Source: Apostichopus japonicus
Lineage: Eukaryota > Echinodermata > Holothuroidea > Aspidochirotida > Stichopodidae
Reading direction: 5' to 3'
DNA: 64,000 nt
NCBI RefSeq assembly: GCF_037975245.1
Contig: NC_092577.1
Coordinates: forward strand, 34,298,898-34,362,897
Below the pieces are notes generated by a model. It ran no database searches, was not told the DNA's origin, and saw only the letters and a list, made by a program, of their open reading frames with translations. Below are positions 12,645-27,100 of this stretch, one piece after another (within the stretch, counting starts at the first letter, position 1; each line of letters begins with the position of its first letter). The position numbers and the translations under genes are program-made.

Positions 12645-13385
12645 AACCATATTCTGATTCAAGTTGAAAAAATCAGGGTTACTCCATAACTCCATGTAAC
12701 GTTTAAGCTTATCACAATAATACATTTTTGTAGATGTCGTCTTCATCCTACCCATTCTTTCCAAGCGGTAACTTTCTTTCAACTTTAGGTAAGATCGGTG
12801 GAGTTCACTTGTTTTTATATTTTGATGTTTATCCTTTCTTCTTTTCTTTTCTTTTTCGGATTGTTCGTTATTTCGAGTCACTGAGAGATTTAAATGTAGA
12901 TACAAACTTAAAACATTTTCTTCATATAATTCTATGTACAAATTTTGTTAACCTTTTAAAATGTACTTGAAGAATATCCTTTATTTCTTTTTTCTTTTTG
13001 TAATGAAATATTCTGATTCAACTTAAAAGAATCCGGGTTACTTCATAACTCCATGTGAAATTTGAGCTGATCACAATAATACATTTTTATAAATGTAGTC
13101 CTCGTTGTTCAGTTAATTCTACACATTCTTTCCAAGCGGTAACTTTACCTTAGGTAAGATCGGTGGAGTTAACTTATTTTATTTTTATGTTTTCTCTTTC
13201 AAGTTCTTTTTTTCCCTCTTCTTTCTCGGATTGTTCGTTATTTTGAGCAACTGAGAGATTTAAATGTAAATACAAGCTTTTAAAATTTGTTCACATAATT
13301 CTAACTTGTACAATCTTGAAAACGTTTGAAAATGTACTTTAAAATAGTTCTTTATTTATTTTTATTTTTGTAATGAAGTTGTAGA
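12645..13385. repeat. Tandem duplication, two units of about 365 bp
   Basis: The first unit (about 12645-13005) and second (about 13006-13385) share in order ATTCTGATTCAA, TCCATGT, ATCACAATAATACATTTTT, TTCTTTCCAAGCGGTAACTTT, AGGTAAGATCGGTGGAGTT, GGATTGTTCGTTATTT and ACTGAGAGATTTAAATGTA. Both keep the AGGTAAGAT donor-like word, but no coding frame is shared. Confidence 0.8.
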
Positions 13386-14837
13386 CTCTATTGAGCATCT
13401 ATTTTTGGATTATAATTTTATTAAATCTTTCATTCAGATGTGGAACATTATACGTTACGTTAATAATTGTTTTCTCCAAAGCAGGATATTACTTTTAGGG
13501 TAACAAGTTATGTTCGAATCGCTAGACTAAGTATAATTTTCTTATTTTTTATCATTTGAAATATTTTACATTTGAAAGGAAATTGAAAGAAACCGTGCGT
13601 ATAATATCTACTCCGAACGAACTCTTAGTTTAACTCACATTTTACGTTTAAAGTTGAAAACTAACTTCACATGGGGACGTTCCGTGCCCCGATTGCGTAT
13701 CGTCCCTTAGAAACTGCTTCAAAATTTGTATCTTTCATGTACTTAACTGGTTCCAATTATATTCTCTTATTTCACTTTAAGCACCTAATAATGTAAAAGC
13801 ATCATTGTCAATGTTCTTTGGTGGTCATAGCAAAGATACGAATAAAAAGAGAAAGAAAAATGTATGCGCATGTTAGCTTTACATTCATAATTAACGTTCA
13901 TGTTTTTCTGAAGATCATTGCATTTTTGACAAACTGATTTAGGATTCCTTGTTTATCGGTAGAGCCCAAGTTTCCAACCTTCCAAGCAACTTGTCCACTC
14001 TTAAAATTTCCTTTTGGAGAACTATGTTTACTATACGCTTTGTAATACACTTGGTTTATTGCTTTTGTGACTTATGGAGAATCTTGGAACAAGTTACACC
14101 CACTGAATCGAAAAGAGTTGTATGTTTAAATCATTCCCTGCAGTATTATGAACGGTATAACATGCATAGACAAGTTCTGGAGAGATTACTCTCAGTTCCA
14201 CTACATGGGAGTGGGTTTTAACGATTCTTCGACCACCAAGCCACTTCTCCTTTATAAAATCTATGATCCGCACCTGTTGATTTATTCAAATAATTAGTGT
14301 TATATGGTAATCAATTCAGATGTGGTGCAGGGTTTGTGAGGGTGTTTGCAGTCAGCACCAAATACCGGACAATGTTAACAGATGCAAGGCTTTCCTTTCC
14401 AATAAGCAAAAACACATGGACAAATTATAGGAAAGTTTCATCTGAATATTTGAATTATAATTCTCTCTGAGTCGTTATATGTCTAACAGAGTAAGTCAAA
14501 TAATTATAATATTAATATGAAAGAAATCAAATTGACAAGAATATAAACCTCAGGAGTCCGATGAGACCGAAATAAATTAACAAGCAGCAAGTGACACAGT
14601 TAAAAATACTAACACTGAACGTAAAGAAGAAAAACATGAAGAAGAAAGAAGAACAAAAACAACTGAATCATCTCCACCACAACTTAACAAACAGAAATAA
14701 AATCCTGAGTCGGTCTCTCTTTCTAGAAATATTGACAAAACAAAAGCCTGCAAATCGATATCTTGGTGATATATTAATTACACAATTCTTCGTACCATAA
14801 TAACTATTATACGATTATATTAAGGGTAAAAAATCAT

Positions 14838-15612
14838 TAAGTTTTGGTTTACACCGATTTTCATTTCCAACACATTCATATCCTTTTGTACATTCTGTTT
14901 TGGCAATTCACAGAAAGTTTATATTATATTCTTGTATTGAATTTTTTTAGATTATAAGTTTTCTAATCTTTTGGAAGTTCTACACAAATAGCTTCATAGT
15001 CCTGATGTTATGGCAGTTCCATGGTGTTGATGTTATGGCAGTAACACAATATTTCTTGGAAAGAAAACGACATACACATGGCAGAAATATGAATCCACTG
15101 CTTAATACATTATAATAACTGAAATAATACATTTTTGTTTAACTTCATATGAAAACAATAGCATCCTTGGATGACATTCAACATCTGTCTTTGACATATT
15201 CATAGTACATTTTAAACTTGTCATTTGAGGTCGTTAAAAGTCTGTTTTTCATACTGTGTTTGGTGTGCCATTTGAGGGACTAACCTTATGCCTGTGCGCT
15301 AGAGTAAGTAGTCCAGCCACTTTCTTTAGCTAGCCTCAAATGATTAAATGGACATTTCTCAAGAATGTAAAAGTGATATTGAAATAAAGACAATCTGGTT
15401 TAACCGCAGCGCTTTCTAACTGTCTAACACATATCAAATGTCTAACGTCATCTTTGAAAGGATGGTTATCAAGTTTCTAAGCAAGTTTCTATACCAACTT
15501 GAAAAAATGTCACAATTATATATCTACCCTACTTTTTGATATTTATTCCTTTTCTTAATGATATTTTCGGTCAGATATAGAGACAAACGATATGAAACGC
15601 AGGATGTATCCT
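14838..15612. repeat. Long direct repeat, copy 2
   Basis: Near-identical partner of 1-765, about 14.8 kb away in the same orientation. Homology begins at the GTTTTGGTTTACACCG word and ends near GAAACGCAGGAT, after which the two copies have unrelated sequence. The pair brackets the whole VLIG-like gene. Confidence 0.85.
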
Positions 15613-17946
15613 ACTTGTTTATGTGATACATGCTTGAGTTTATCTCACTTCAAATTGACCCTTGACCTGAACTGCAACACCAACATATCCAGAACTTTGC
15701 GTTGATGAAATGGCTAACATATTTGTCACGTTCTTGGCAATAAATTGTCTCATAAAAATTTTTGTTTTATTCTTTAGCTCTATTTCTGTCACCCACAAAG
15801 GGTTAAGTGAAAGTCAAAAATACAAGAGAACTTAACCAATAAGTACTAAATGCTCAATTATCCACATCCCCACTTGCCGATATCCATAGCGAATGTTCTT
15901 GTTTGTGAAGGATACATGCGAAGAAAATGCATTCTTTGTTTATGGAAATGCATATCTTTTGAATAAACCATTACAATTAACCCTATCTGTAAATATAATG
16001 TGTAATGATCATATTGACATGAACAAAAAGTTTTTATTGCGATATGAATATGCATCAGCTAAAATTATTTGCATATTTGTCAAATAAAGCATAGACTAGA
16101 TTTCATGTTAATGCAAGCAAAGTTTGATGAATCAATTCTGCAGAAGTTTTTGACACATTTGGTATTTTTATGTCTTAACTTCGACTGTAGTATTTAAAAG
16201 GGCATAATATTTCACAAATACAGATTCACGATGAGCAGTATGATGGAAAAATGCATACAGATCACCTATAAAAAATTTGGCAAGATATACCATAAAGCAG
16301 ACAAACAGACAACAGACAAACAGACAAAAAAAATTTCAAAAGCAATAATTACTGTTAACGTGCAGTGTATGGATTACCTACTGCCCATCTCTGGAGATCC
16401 GAGAAATGCAATATGGTATCATTTTTTGGGGGGTCTCTGTTAACGGCATAATTTGGTTAGTAAATATCACTGGTTTTGAGCATTTAATGTCAGATCTTTA
16501 TTAATTCTAATCATGTTGAGAGGTCCAAGACTGATGAAGTAAATTCGAATGACCAAGTAGCATCATTCTGTGGATATTCAAAGGAAACATCAGGTTTGAT
16601 TTGTTGTTGTTAACTTTTCTGGGGTAAAGCTTTCAGTTTTACACTTCACTGTACATGAAAGTGTACTGGTAAGGCAACAAGGTAGTCTCAGCTGTTAAAC
16701 TAGGACAACCAATATTGCATTCTTCAGAAACCATTCCCTGTGTAGTACATAATTTATCGGGTACTGCATAGCTAAATGCTATGAAAAATGTACACACTGA
16801 ACCAGTGATTTTGTGCATTTACTGAGAAATAAATTTCACAAGCCTAAATGTTTCTACACCAAATGTTAACTCTTTAAGTTATTCCCTGACTGTGGGTTCA
16901 CCAACTGTTTTAGATCCAGGATATAAGAATTTGTGATCAACATTTTGAGAGTAATGCACAGATATCAAGCCTCTTTGAATCTTTACAAAAGATATTAACA
17001 TTCTCTTCTGTTAAAGAAAATAAGTTGTAAAACTAACACAAACTTATCAGCTATAGCATACACCATTTCTATTACCTACTATTATCAACAACTTATTATC
17101 AACAAAACAAAATTCACATCAAAAATTGACGATTTACAAACAAAAAACACAACATTAAACAAATGGGTGAGACTTATCTCAGTCAAACTTGCATAGTGTT
17201 TTGATATAAATATTTCTACAAAATGAGTTGAAATTTAACATATCATGATGCTTAAAGTAGCTGTTTGTCTTTCATCCCTAAAATTAAAAAACAACTTTGG
17301 ACTTTCAATAAGGGTGGAAAACAGATTTGAGCGTTTTGTCAGTTACAGTTGAGGCAAATCTGGTTGCCAGTCGGTACAGTGGTTATAATATAAATATAAT
17401 AAATATAATCAACATGTGGCTGTCACCAAGTTTCTTAATGAAAGGGGTGAAAATTATTTGTGATGCAATCCCCTATCACCAACAGAAAACACCTAACATT
17501 AGTCATAAAACATTTTAAAAGGACTAGCGTGAATAATGTAACTTAGCTCTAAATGTTAGTTACTACTTATATTAACCATCAGTGGGAGAAATGTTGGGAA
17601 AGGTGGAGGGGGATTGGGGGGATGATTGGTTGGGGAGGGGGAGGGGAGGAGAGAATTTTGATGTTTCATATTGCCTCTGCACTAGTTACGTATGTGAAAT
17701 AAGATTTGGCTACAGGGGAGAAGGTCACTAAGGTTACATAAAGTTAATAATGAAAGCAATCAGCTACCTTAAATTTCATACTTCATTGATTGACGTCAGG
17801 CTTATAAATGCCCACATGTTGTGTTTTGTGATTATATCTAAAATATAATTATACCATAATAACGAACAACACAAACAAATCTCAGAAATCATGTAACTGA
17901 ACCATAATTTACGCTGCAAGTAATATATTCCTTCATGTCTCGTCTC
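15613..17946. other. Intergenic / probable EXTL3 3'-UTR side, no supported gene
   Basis: No recognisable coding sequence. Read on the minus strand, this follows the EXTL3 stop at 17947. The nearest AATAAA on that strand that I found is at 16497-16502, about 1.45 kb downstream, so much of this may be 3' UTR. A G-rich run lies at 17605-17650. Confidence 0.4.
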
Positions 17947-18156
17947 TTAAATAAACTTAAAACATTTTTGTTTTTCCTTAGGAAGTCTGGTTTTAAATAG
18001 GACCGAATCGACTCTGTACTGTGTGTATAAGAGCGGAGTGTAACCAAATATCTTTGCAAAGTACTGAATACAGATATGTCGCTCTCTGAAATGCGAGTCG
18101 TCCATCGAGAGAGATTGCGGACATCCCGGACATCTGAAAGTCCACCTGGAGGTGAC
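17947..18156 (-). CDS. EXTL3: EXTL3 coding exon 6 (residues 885-953, stop)
   Basis: Acceptor ATCCAG precedes 18156. It encodes [17 protein letters not shown] to KCFKFI and a stop, the signature C-terminus of EXTL3 with its conserved cysteines. The frame is open further upstream (to 18219), but that part is intron. Confidence 0.96.
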   Translation of the reverse strand, partial: VTSRWTFRCPGCPQSLSMDDSHFRERHICIQYFAKIFGYTPLLYTQYRVDSVLFKTRLPKEKQKCFKFI

Positions 18157-21100
18157 CTGGATAAGGAAACATATAGACATATTAAGTATTAAGTGAAGAA
18201 GGATTAAAAGATGGGACAAACGATGATCTCTCCATATACAAGAGCATCAATGACGCAGTATCTCAATACTGGAAGTTTTAATTTTGATTCCTAATTTCAA
18301 ATCTTTGCTCTGTCTCTACAATTATCAATATCAATCATGGTACAACAAATATATAACTTGCATTTTTGCTACTTTGCCCACGAATAGTCTCTTGCAGGTT
18401 ACACTTTATCCTGCTAGTCTTGCCTTTAGCGCTCATTGCCTGTTAGTCGAAAGAACGACGTTGCAAGGTTTAGTAATGTCACAGAATATTTAAGAACTTG
18501 TTTTTTATGTGGTATCCTTCATCTTGGGTCAGTCTCTGTTGGACTTTTTGGTCATATAGTTTGACGTCAATGACAACGGCCAAATTAGAAGAGGCGAACA
18601 ATTCGACCATATTCTTGATGCCTGCCTTGAGAGCTAGGCCTATTGACCTACTGTATGTTACTGTAGACTGTAGTGGTGACTACCATCAAAACTGTGTCCA
18701 CTCCTAGATATCAAAACAACCCACGTTTTTCCATCTCAATATTTCTGACATGAAGATTTCATGGATTTATGACTTGGAAAAAATAATGTAAAAGAAGATT
18801 ACAAGTTTTTATATGCGAGTGATGGGTGGCCTCCTCCTCCCCTAATAGCCACCTCAGTTCCTCTCCATTTTGTTTTTTTATTTTAATTCTTTGTACATTT
18901 GATGTCAAACATTACAGGTTCAAAAGAAAGCTAAACATACTTCTTATAACCTTATACATCTTATATCCTTATAAATAAAACATAACCGTATACAATTTTT
19001 ATAGTCTTATAAAAGTTGTGATGCTATGGCCGGCTCCTCTTTTATACGTACCCATCAAACAAACTTACCCTGGTCCTTCCTAGGAAAAGCTGTCTGAACA
19101 CCAGTACAATGCTAATGTGGCTATCACTGAAAGCCTAATAGGCCTAGGTAAGGGGGCCTAGGCCTATATATATTTTTTAAATGCATTAGGCCTACAGTAA
19201 GTAGCCTTCAGAAGTACAACGATGTGTAAACGTAATTATACAAAAATACATGAAGGGCAATCAAACAAACTTATCATGGCCCTTGCTCTGAAAAGCTACC
19301 TGAACCCCAGTACTATCCTTAAATGTATGTTACAAAACCGAAGGCCTAATATTAATTAAATGCACTACGCAAAATTCAAAAGTACACAATGTGTGCATTT
19401 AGCATGCAATACACAACACCTAACTACGGTAAAGAAAATTGGTCGCGAGTGTAGCCATTTTCGTATATCTAACATGTAGCTGTCCATGAGTCATAGCCAA
19501 TCTGCTATAAACCAGACTTGGAGGCGGGGCTTAATCATCAAAAACGGACCTTTTTACTAAAAGTAGGGGCGGCAGCTCAGTGTTGTTTTAAGAAAGAAAA
19601 ATCATTTAAGCATCAAATAAAGCAAATAAAAGCCATAAAATGTCATATACAGCTGGTAAAATTCTTATTAATGCCTACCTGTAAACAACAAATGAAAGTT
19701 TAAAATGTTAATAAAATATATAATACAAAGGACCCTATCTTAGACGATACCACTGTTGAAAGACAATTCTATTCTTTTCTCTTTCATAAAACATAAGTTT
19801 TGGAACGTGTGCAAAAATGCGTTGTTTCAACTGTATTTCAGTCCAAATTGGCCCGATTTGGACATAAATCGGTGAAAGAGTCTTAGAATGAGATAAAATT
19901 CTCGAATAAAAAATAGTAACTTTTGTTGGCCTATATGATATATGCTTGCTCTGAAAATTCCAGAGAAAAAGAACTTTATATGAAGACGCTGAAAAATTTT
20001 TAAGAGAAGAGAGAGTCCCACTTACTGTTACAATATCTCTATACATGTAATGTATTGAGATAATAACCCATCTCAAAACTTACTTTGGAGTTGATTAAAC
20101 AACTGTCATTTTCACGTTGTGTGAACGACAGGCCTATCCATTACCCCTTGAAGGTAAGTATGACTCTCCTCCCCAAGGAATACTGACACTTTCCAAATCT
20201 AGAAAATCCTTGGATAATGACAACAGTACAAGCAACATTTTAGAGTCATGTGTTTAGTCGACAACCTTACAACTACCTGCCCTTTTAGATGCAATAAACA
20301 ACCTCAAAATTTAAGTACCATTTATAACAGCATTTTGGGGTTCATTTTCAACATGTGCAGTACATACATGTCTACCTATTTCTGTACAGTTTTCCTGTAA
20401 GATTCAGCGAGATATTACAAGAGTTTTGAAAAGAAAATGTGATAATAAAATGATCTGGGTTGGCACGGACTGTGGCATCATCTTTAAAATCAATGTCGGC
20501 TAGCAATACTAGTTGTAAGGGTGTGTGTGACATTGTAATAACTTCAAAGGTTCAAATTTTGTGTACAGTACATGTATCGCAGTTGTGTCTGTGAAAAAAA
20601 TACTTAATGTTCCCTGTGTGAAGAAAATTGCTATACATCTTTGCACCTGAAAATCTATCAAAAAAGACTATTTTGCATGGCATTTTGCGATACGAAACCA
20701 GATCAATTATTCACTGTGTATGAACTGAAGGCAGCATTAAGCTGTAGCAGATGGCAAGAGTGCCACTACTATAGCTCAGTCTTATCCAATTGTATCGCTA
20801 AATATTACATCCATGGGCTAAAACAATACCAACAGCTTTATAACTCCAAAGGCAGAGTACTTGAATGTTTCTCAATCTTTAACACCTCCATGATTAGATC
20901 AAAGTGCAAGTACTTTTCAAGCAGCCTCAATCTGCAGGGAAGTGACCAGAATGGGGTTACCTAGAAAGTTAGTACTAAAGGACACTGCACTTGTCACAGA
21001 TTGATAAATTGTTACATAGCTCAAAGGTTAAGACAGGCTAGACAGCACATAGGATTTTCAATCTGCTTAATGGTAAACCCAAAGATGTACATTACAAAAT

Positions 21101-24100
21101 GGACAGTAACAACCACACAAGCCATACTGTACATAAATTCTCTCTTTTTTCTTGCTTCAGCATAACACACCACAAAAACATGCAATTGGGTGCAAGCTTT
21201 TTACCACATGTTACCATAGTGACATAATATTTCCATTGGGGCATATAATGGGGAAGTATTCAAAGTAAATGAAGGATAAAATGGGACCAGAAAGGGAGTT
21301 GTTTTGTATTGTCTGAAGAGTACAATCCTTTTTTCAAATTGACTCTGTACCAACCAAGATCTATTGTCATACTACAATACAATACAATACACATATATGG
21401 ATAGGTATAGTTGTACAAATTTTTAGTGAACTGTTATGAATTCCACAGCTTATTCCATTGCATGCTTAAGATATACAATACTTGTGGTAAAGTAGCTAAA
21501 TTGGTATCAATGTAAGTGGACTGGATAACACCCCCTTCTTATGGGTTTTCTATTCCTTTATACACTGAAAAGTCAAATCTTTCATACAAATGACAACTAA
21601 ATGAGAATCAAAGCTTCACAATCAATTTTTTAAGTTGCAGGAGTAAAAACAATTCTATATCAAACAATTCATATCAAGGTGAACTTTAGAAGCTTATCAG
21701 CAAATTTCCAGCGGCTAATACTGACATGATGGGACAATTTTCTTCTGCTAATACCACTCTGTACTGCCCTCTCATACGATGTTTTTTAAACACACACTTT
21801 TATAATAATTTTATGTCCCTGCTTCTAAGCACTTGTACTGACAGTCTGGACAGTTCCAAACGATTTTAATACTGCTCAAACTGTCAGTACAAGTGCTTCG
21901 AAGCAGGGACATAAAATGAAAAAAAGTGTGTGTTTACAATATTTTCCCCACTGGGTCCCAGCTGATTCTTCTTGAAATCAAACAGTCAATATTATGCCAA
22001 ATATTGAGCTTATTTTAATTCATCAATATGTTGTATGTATTGTAGTACATACCTTGACAGGAGGTTTCCTTGAGATGTGTGAAACAAGAAAATTCATGGC
22101 GATATCTTCACAGTTCATAAATTCATCGACCTTATCTCTGATCTCTTGCGGCATGTAGTATGTGTACTGATAAAAGTAATACTATAGGGAAAGAAAAAAT
22201 TAACAACAATTTATTATTTACTTTAAATATTATTGCCCACAAATATATGCTGTATATTGAAATTATGCTCAACTCCTGCGTTATGTTTAAGATCGTCAAG
22301 GACTTTTTCTGGCCACTTTGAAAGAAGCATTTCCTTACATGAAAAGGTTGTTTGTCGAATTAAAACATTATAGAATTCCAGGGAATAATTTGGAGGGTGA
22401 GAACCTCCAGAAAGGCCCTTTTAAAAATGATTAGCATAAAAACTAAATTTGGACGGAATAACTGATGGCCTCAAACACTAAACACAAAAGACAAACAAGA
22501 AAGCAACGAAGCTTAGCGATTCCTTGGGGTGGTTTTTGTAATGTTAGGTTGATTCACTTGCCACCTATCAATTCCATTTAAGGTTGACTTTTGGAGTTAT
22601 CCTGTTTACAAAGTTTCCAACTATGACCTCCATTGACCTTAAATGACATTTGACATCCACAGAAACAATAGCGTACTTATATTCCATATGGTAGATCCAA
22701 ATATCACCAATGATGTTAATCTAAACTTTTTTTAGGTTCCTTTTGCATTCGACAGGGAATCAAGAAACAAAAATAAAAGTTTTGAACAAATAACAGTGCT
22801 AAATCTCTGTTGTAAAACTATAATACAAACATGTTAACTGCATATTGTATATTGAGGTTTGGAATGGCTGTTATTCAAATAAATGTTGTAACCCCTAGCA
22901 ACATACAATAGTGTTCAGGTTTGGTTAAAAAAATTATCAACAACATCTGTAGTCTCAAACATGTATTAGAAAGCTAAAACAAAATCATATTTATAGCGTA
23001 CATTGCTTACTGTGATCTGGTTCTATTTAAGTTTCAGTCAGTTCAGAGGGGGGTAGTAACTAGGCCAGAGGAAAACTGTTTATTTATCCAAGTAGCTTTG
23101 CTATGATATGAAAACATTGTTAAACAGATCTGGCTTTCAGGCAACCAGAAGAAGCAAACTTTAACTAAATACAGTCAGTACTCATGTTGTACACAATGTA
23201 ACTGTCATATTAAAAAGTATTAAGAGGATTTTCATCAAGTAAACCGTATTTGATCAGTTGATATATACCAGTAAGAGGAAACTCTACCAGGAAGTCCCTA
23301 TACAATTTCTGAAAGATAATCTTGTGTGGATCTAATCTGGTGTAAAAGATCAAAGTTTATAAGCCAGGCAGTAATATTTAATTTCAAGAAACAGACACTA
23401 AAGCAGGTTAGCAAGTAAAAAGAAAAAATTGCTATTTTATGATAACGGGATCAAATAAAACCCACCAGTGCAGTCCTTGAGGAAACGAAAACCATATTGA
23501 CTGTCTTAAGTTTAAGTTTTTTGGCCAATAGTTGTCAAACCCATAGAGGTAGTGAACTTGGCAGAAACATGTTAATAACAAAAACAATATGTCTTTGAAA
23601 TGAGGGCACTGCACAATCACAGGAATGGGTTCTAGTTAAGATAAAGATTCCCCTGTAGAGTGTGTGGTGGCCCCAATCTCCCCCACCCCCTCCCACTTCC
23701 CCTATGGCTAAAGTTGCTGTTTTCTGCCTGAGACTCTTGTCTTAAATTTGTCTTAAACCTGGAGCAGGATCACATCCCCACACACACACAATGTGATGAA
23801 CACTGCATGACCAATCTTGGTATATGCTAGCACTGTCACATTTCTCATCCCTTCACAAACTGAACAGGAACAAGCCTATTGTTTGACTCAGCAAGACTAA
23901 AGAAAAACCATGATCTTATTACAAAGAGATTGATTTTTGAGAGACCTTGTAGGTCAAAAATTCAGGACGTGTATGTTTTTGCCCATGCTAGGTACTAAAT
24001 TAATCCTCAGTTGAAATGAGAGGCACTTGTCACACATTGTGATGTACAGTATGCAGAGTGAAAAGCATTGTTTTGGGGGATTTTTTGAGAACAGAGAATG

Positions 24101-27100
24101 GTACTTTTTTTAAACCAAAACACCAACAGTTCAGCAAGCAAAATGCTCCATAAGGGCAGTTTTTTTCTCCACATTTAGCAGGGGGAAGGGGGGGGGGGGG
24201 TCAAATACAAAGCTTTAAGACAGAAGAGAACTTTTGACCGAATTTTCAACAATTTACCACTGGAACATTTCCATAACTTGAATACCTTCAATGCTAATGT
24301 TAAAAACAATGTACTAAGCTCTTTCCATGTCAAAGCAACATCTTAAAACAATAGCCTTAGAATCACACAGTCTTGTGCAATTACTGATAACGATATGTCA
24401 CCAATATTGCAAACGATTATTGCAACGATATCGCAATGATATTGCAACGATATCGCAAACGTTTATCGGTGCAACACTTCCCCTTTGGTTACTTCCAATT
24501 TCAAGACGACCTAATTTGACGTCAAGACGCACTTGAAGTTTACAGAGGGAAGATACACCGAAAGGAAAAAACAGGTGGGTTGCGGCTAATGATATGAATA
24601 TTCATTACCTTATGTAAATAGGCTGCACCAGTGAGTACCATGGAGAGTTCACAGGAGTAGTTGGCATTGTAAAGGAACCCGCCGTTGTTATCTACGTCCC
24701 AGGCGTGGTACCGACCGGGAAAACCGACTATTCTATCTCGATTCTCTCTCCATACCCTGTTCATCCAAACGAAAGGTTACATATAAAGTTACAAATATTC
24801 TATTAATTTCAGTTTAATACAGGTAAAGTAGGATTGTATCAAAATGGTAGAGGGCTTCAAGGACTGATGGGAAGGGGGGGGGGCTGAAAGGGGAGGTGAT
24901 GGAGTAACACATTACTGTTAAAGGGTACATACACCATGTTAATTTTAGAGTTCTTACAGTACATTCAATTTGTCAGAATCCAAGCTGATCTGACCTGATC
25001 ACTAGGTACAGTAGATACAGTAGACCACACTACCCAACCATGCATGTAACCGGACTTCGGGGAAGACCTTCAAATATGTAAGGGTTGACATGGAAACCGA
25101 AATGAACCAGAGGAAACATTAAAAGCCACCAGATATGATTTGCATACCATCAGGATAATAAAACATGCCTTAAAGCAATTTGATGCATTAAATTTGTTAT
25201 ATTTTTAATACTAATTTACAAATTTCCAAAAAATCAATCCTATATAGATGCAGTTGAATAAGTCTATTACATAAAACAATGATTTATTCAAAATAAATAA
25301 ACTTAAAGTCACAAATGTTTCAAGAGTACCTCTTCATTTTATAGGTCATTACTTTTGTGTGTCACTAATTTTGACATTTCAAGAAAACCCGGCGGGGCTG
25401 CAAAACTATTACAATCAATAGATTTTTTTTCTCTTTTGAAAATTGAATTCATTTGGTTCAAAAAAATATAAGTTTAGGGCTGGAAGAGCATGATAATAAT
25501 AATAATAAATGAGACTTATATAGCACAAAATAAGTAGACAAAAGTCACTGCTCAAGGCGCTTTACAAAGAAAGCAGATTAATTTACAAAAGAACAAGTGA
25601 AAAGATGGGTCTTAAGTAGACTTTTGAATGTAGAAAGTTTACAGCATGTTCGAATGTGATCTGGTAACTTGTTCCAGAGATAAGACCTAGAGTATTTCCA
25701 AGCTTCTGTAACCATAGGTCTGCAAGCGTGGTTTAGGAACAGTTAAATGCAGTTTGTTGGAGGAACAAAGTGTGCGAGTTGGAGTATATGGCAAGAGAAG
25801 TTGTGACAGGTACACAGGCTCTTCCAGATGATGAGCACAAAAGGTGAGAACAAGTAGTTTATACTGAATTCTGTAGCTGATATGGAGCCAATGAAGTTCC
25901 TTAATGATAATAAGTTGCAATCTATATTCAATGGGGGGTTAAAATTGAATGTGAGGGTGATTCGACATCTAATTGGACTCACCTAAAGCCTGTGAAGGTC
26001 ATAAGACATCTAATTGGACTCACCTAAAGCCTGTGAGGGTCATTAGACATCTAATGGACTCACCTAAAGCCTGTGAAGGTCATTAGACATCTAATTGGAC
26101 TCACCTAAAGCCTGTGAGGGTCATTAGACATCTAATGGACTCACCTAAAGCCTGTGAAGGTCATTAGACATCTAATTCGACTCACCTAAAGCCTGTGAGG
26201 GTCATTAGACATCTAATTGGACTCACCTAAAGCCTGTGAAGGTCATTAGACATCTAATTGGACTCACCTAAAGCCTGTGAAGGTCATTAGACATCTAATT
26301 GGACTCACCTAAAGCCTGTGAGGGTCATTAGACATCTAATGGACTCACCTAAAGCCTGTGAGGGTCATTAGACATCTAATTGGACTCACCTAAAGCCTGT
26401 GAGGGTCATTAGATATCTAATTGGACTCACCTAAAGCCTGTGAGGGTCATTAGACATCTATTTGGACTCACCTAAAGCCAAAGAGCATCTCGTCGTGTCT
26501 AAGATGAGCATCGTCGTCGATGGATAACACTGCTTCTGTCTCTATCTCATCAAACGGCAAGAAACGATTATTGAGGCTGTTCTTCCCACCTTGCAATACC
26601 TATTTAATGTGGGAAAAAAAAAAAGAATTTGAAGTTGTTTCTGAATGCTGAACTTTTTCTTAAGTCTAGTCTGGGTGACAAAGGTGATGATTCGAGGAAA
26701 GGTCTGCTACCTGAAAATAACCTCAAGGTACCAAGAGTTGTCGTGTTAACACTCTTTGTTTAAGAATGAGTAGGTTCAGGGGTCAGAATGCTAAGAAGTG
26801 TCACCAGAGTGTTCAATGAGCACAAGATCGACCAAGGGGTGCGAGAAGACAGGTAAGCAAGGGAACAACATAAATCATACAATATCTCACTTTAGCATGT
26901 ACAGTATGTACACTAACATGCCTGCAGGAAGAATAACATTAGGCATTTATAAGGTTTACTACAAGAGACAAACTAAAACACTAAAAAATTCAATGTGATT
27001 CAAAATTTCCTGCATTGGACAATAAAATATATACAGTAACTTGCTAACTCAGGTGCAGGGAAATTTTTGAAACTACACCAGTTGATCTTTTCATTGCCAG

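Larger units (their letters stand above)
11323..14837. other. 3' flank of the large GTPase gene; no supported gene
   Basis: AT-rich downstream sequence. Candidate poly(A) signals AATAAA occur at 11700-11705, 11802-11807 and 11966-11971. It also contains the tandem duplication described at 12645-13385. The open frames seen here, such as 13949-14221, have no recognisable family, splice context or composition shift. Confidence 0.5.

Noticed and set aside
1-15612. LTR retrotransposon interpretation of the 14.8-kb-spaced direct repeats
   Set aside because: No gag/pol domains, primer-binding site or TG/CA ends between or in the repeats, and a solitary third copy is present.
20641-20964. 107-codon open frame in EXTL3 intron 5
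   Set aside because: No splice context, homology or codon signal; AT-rich intron.
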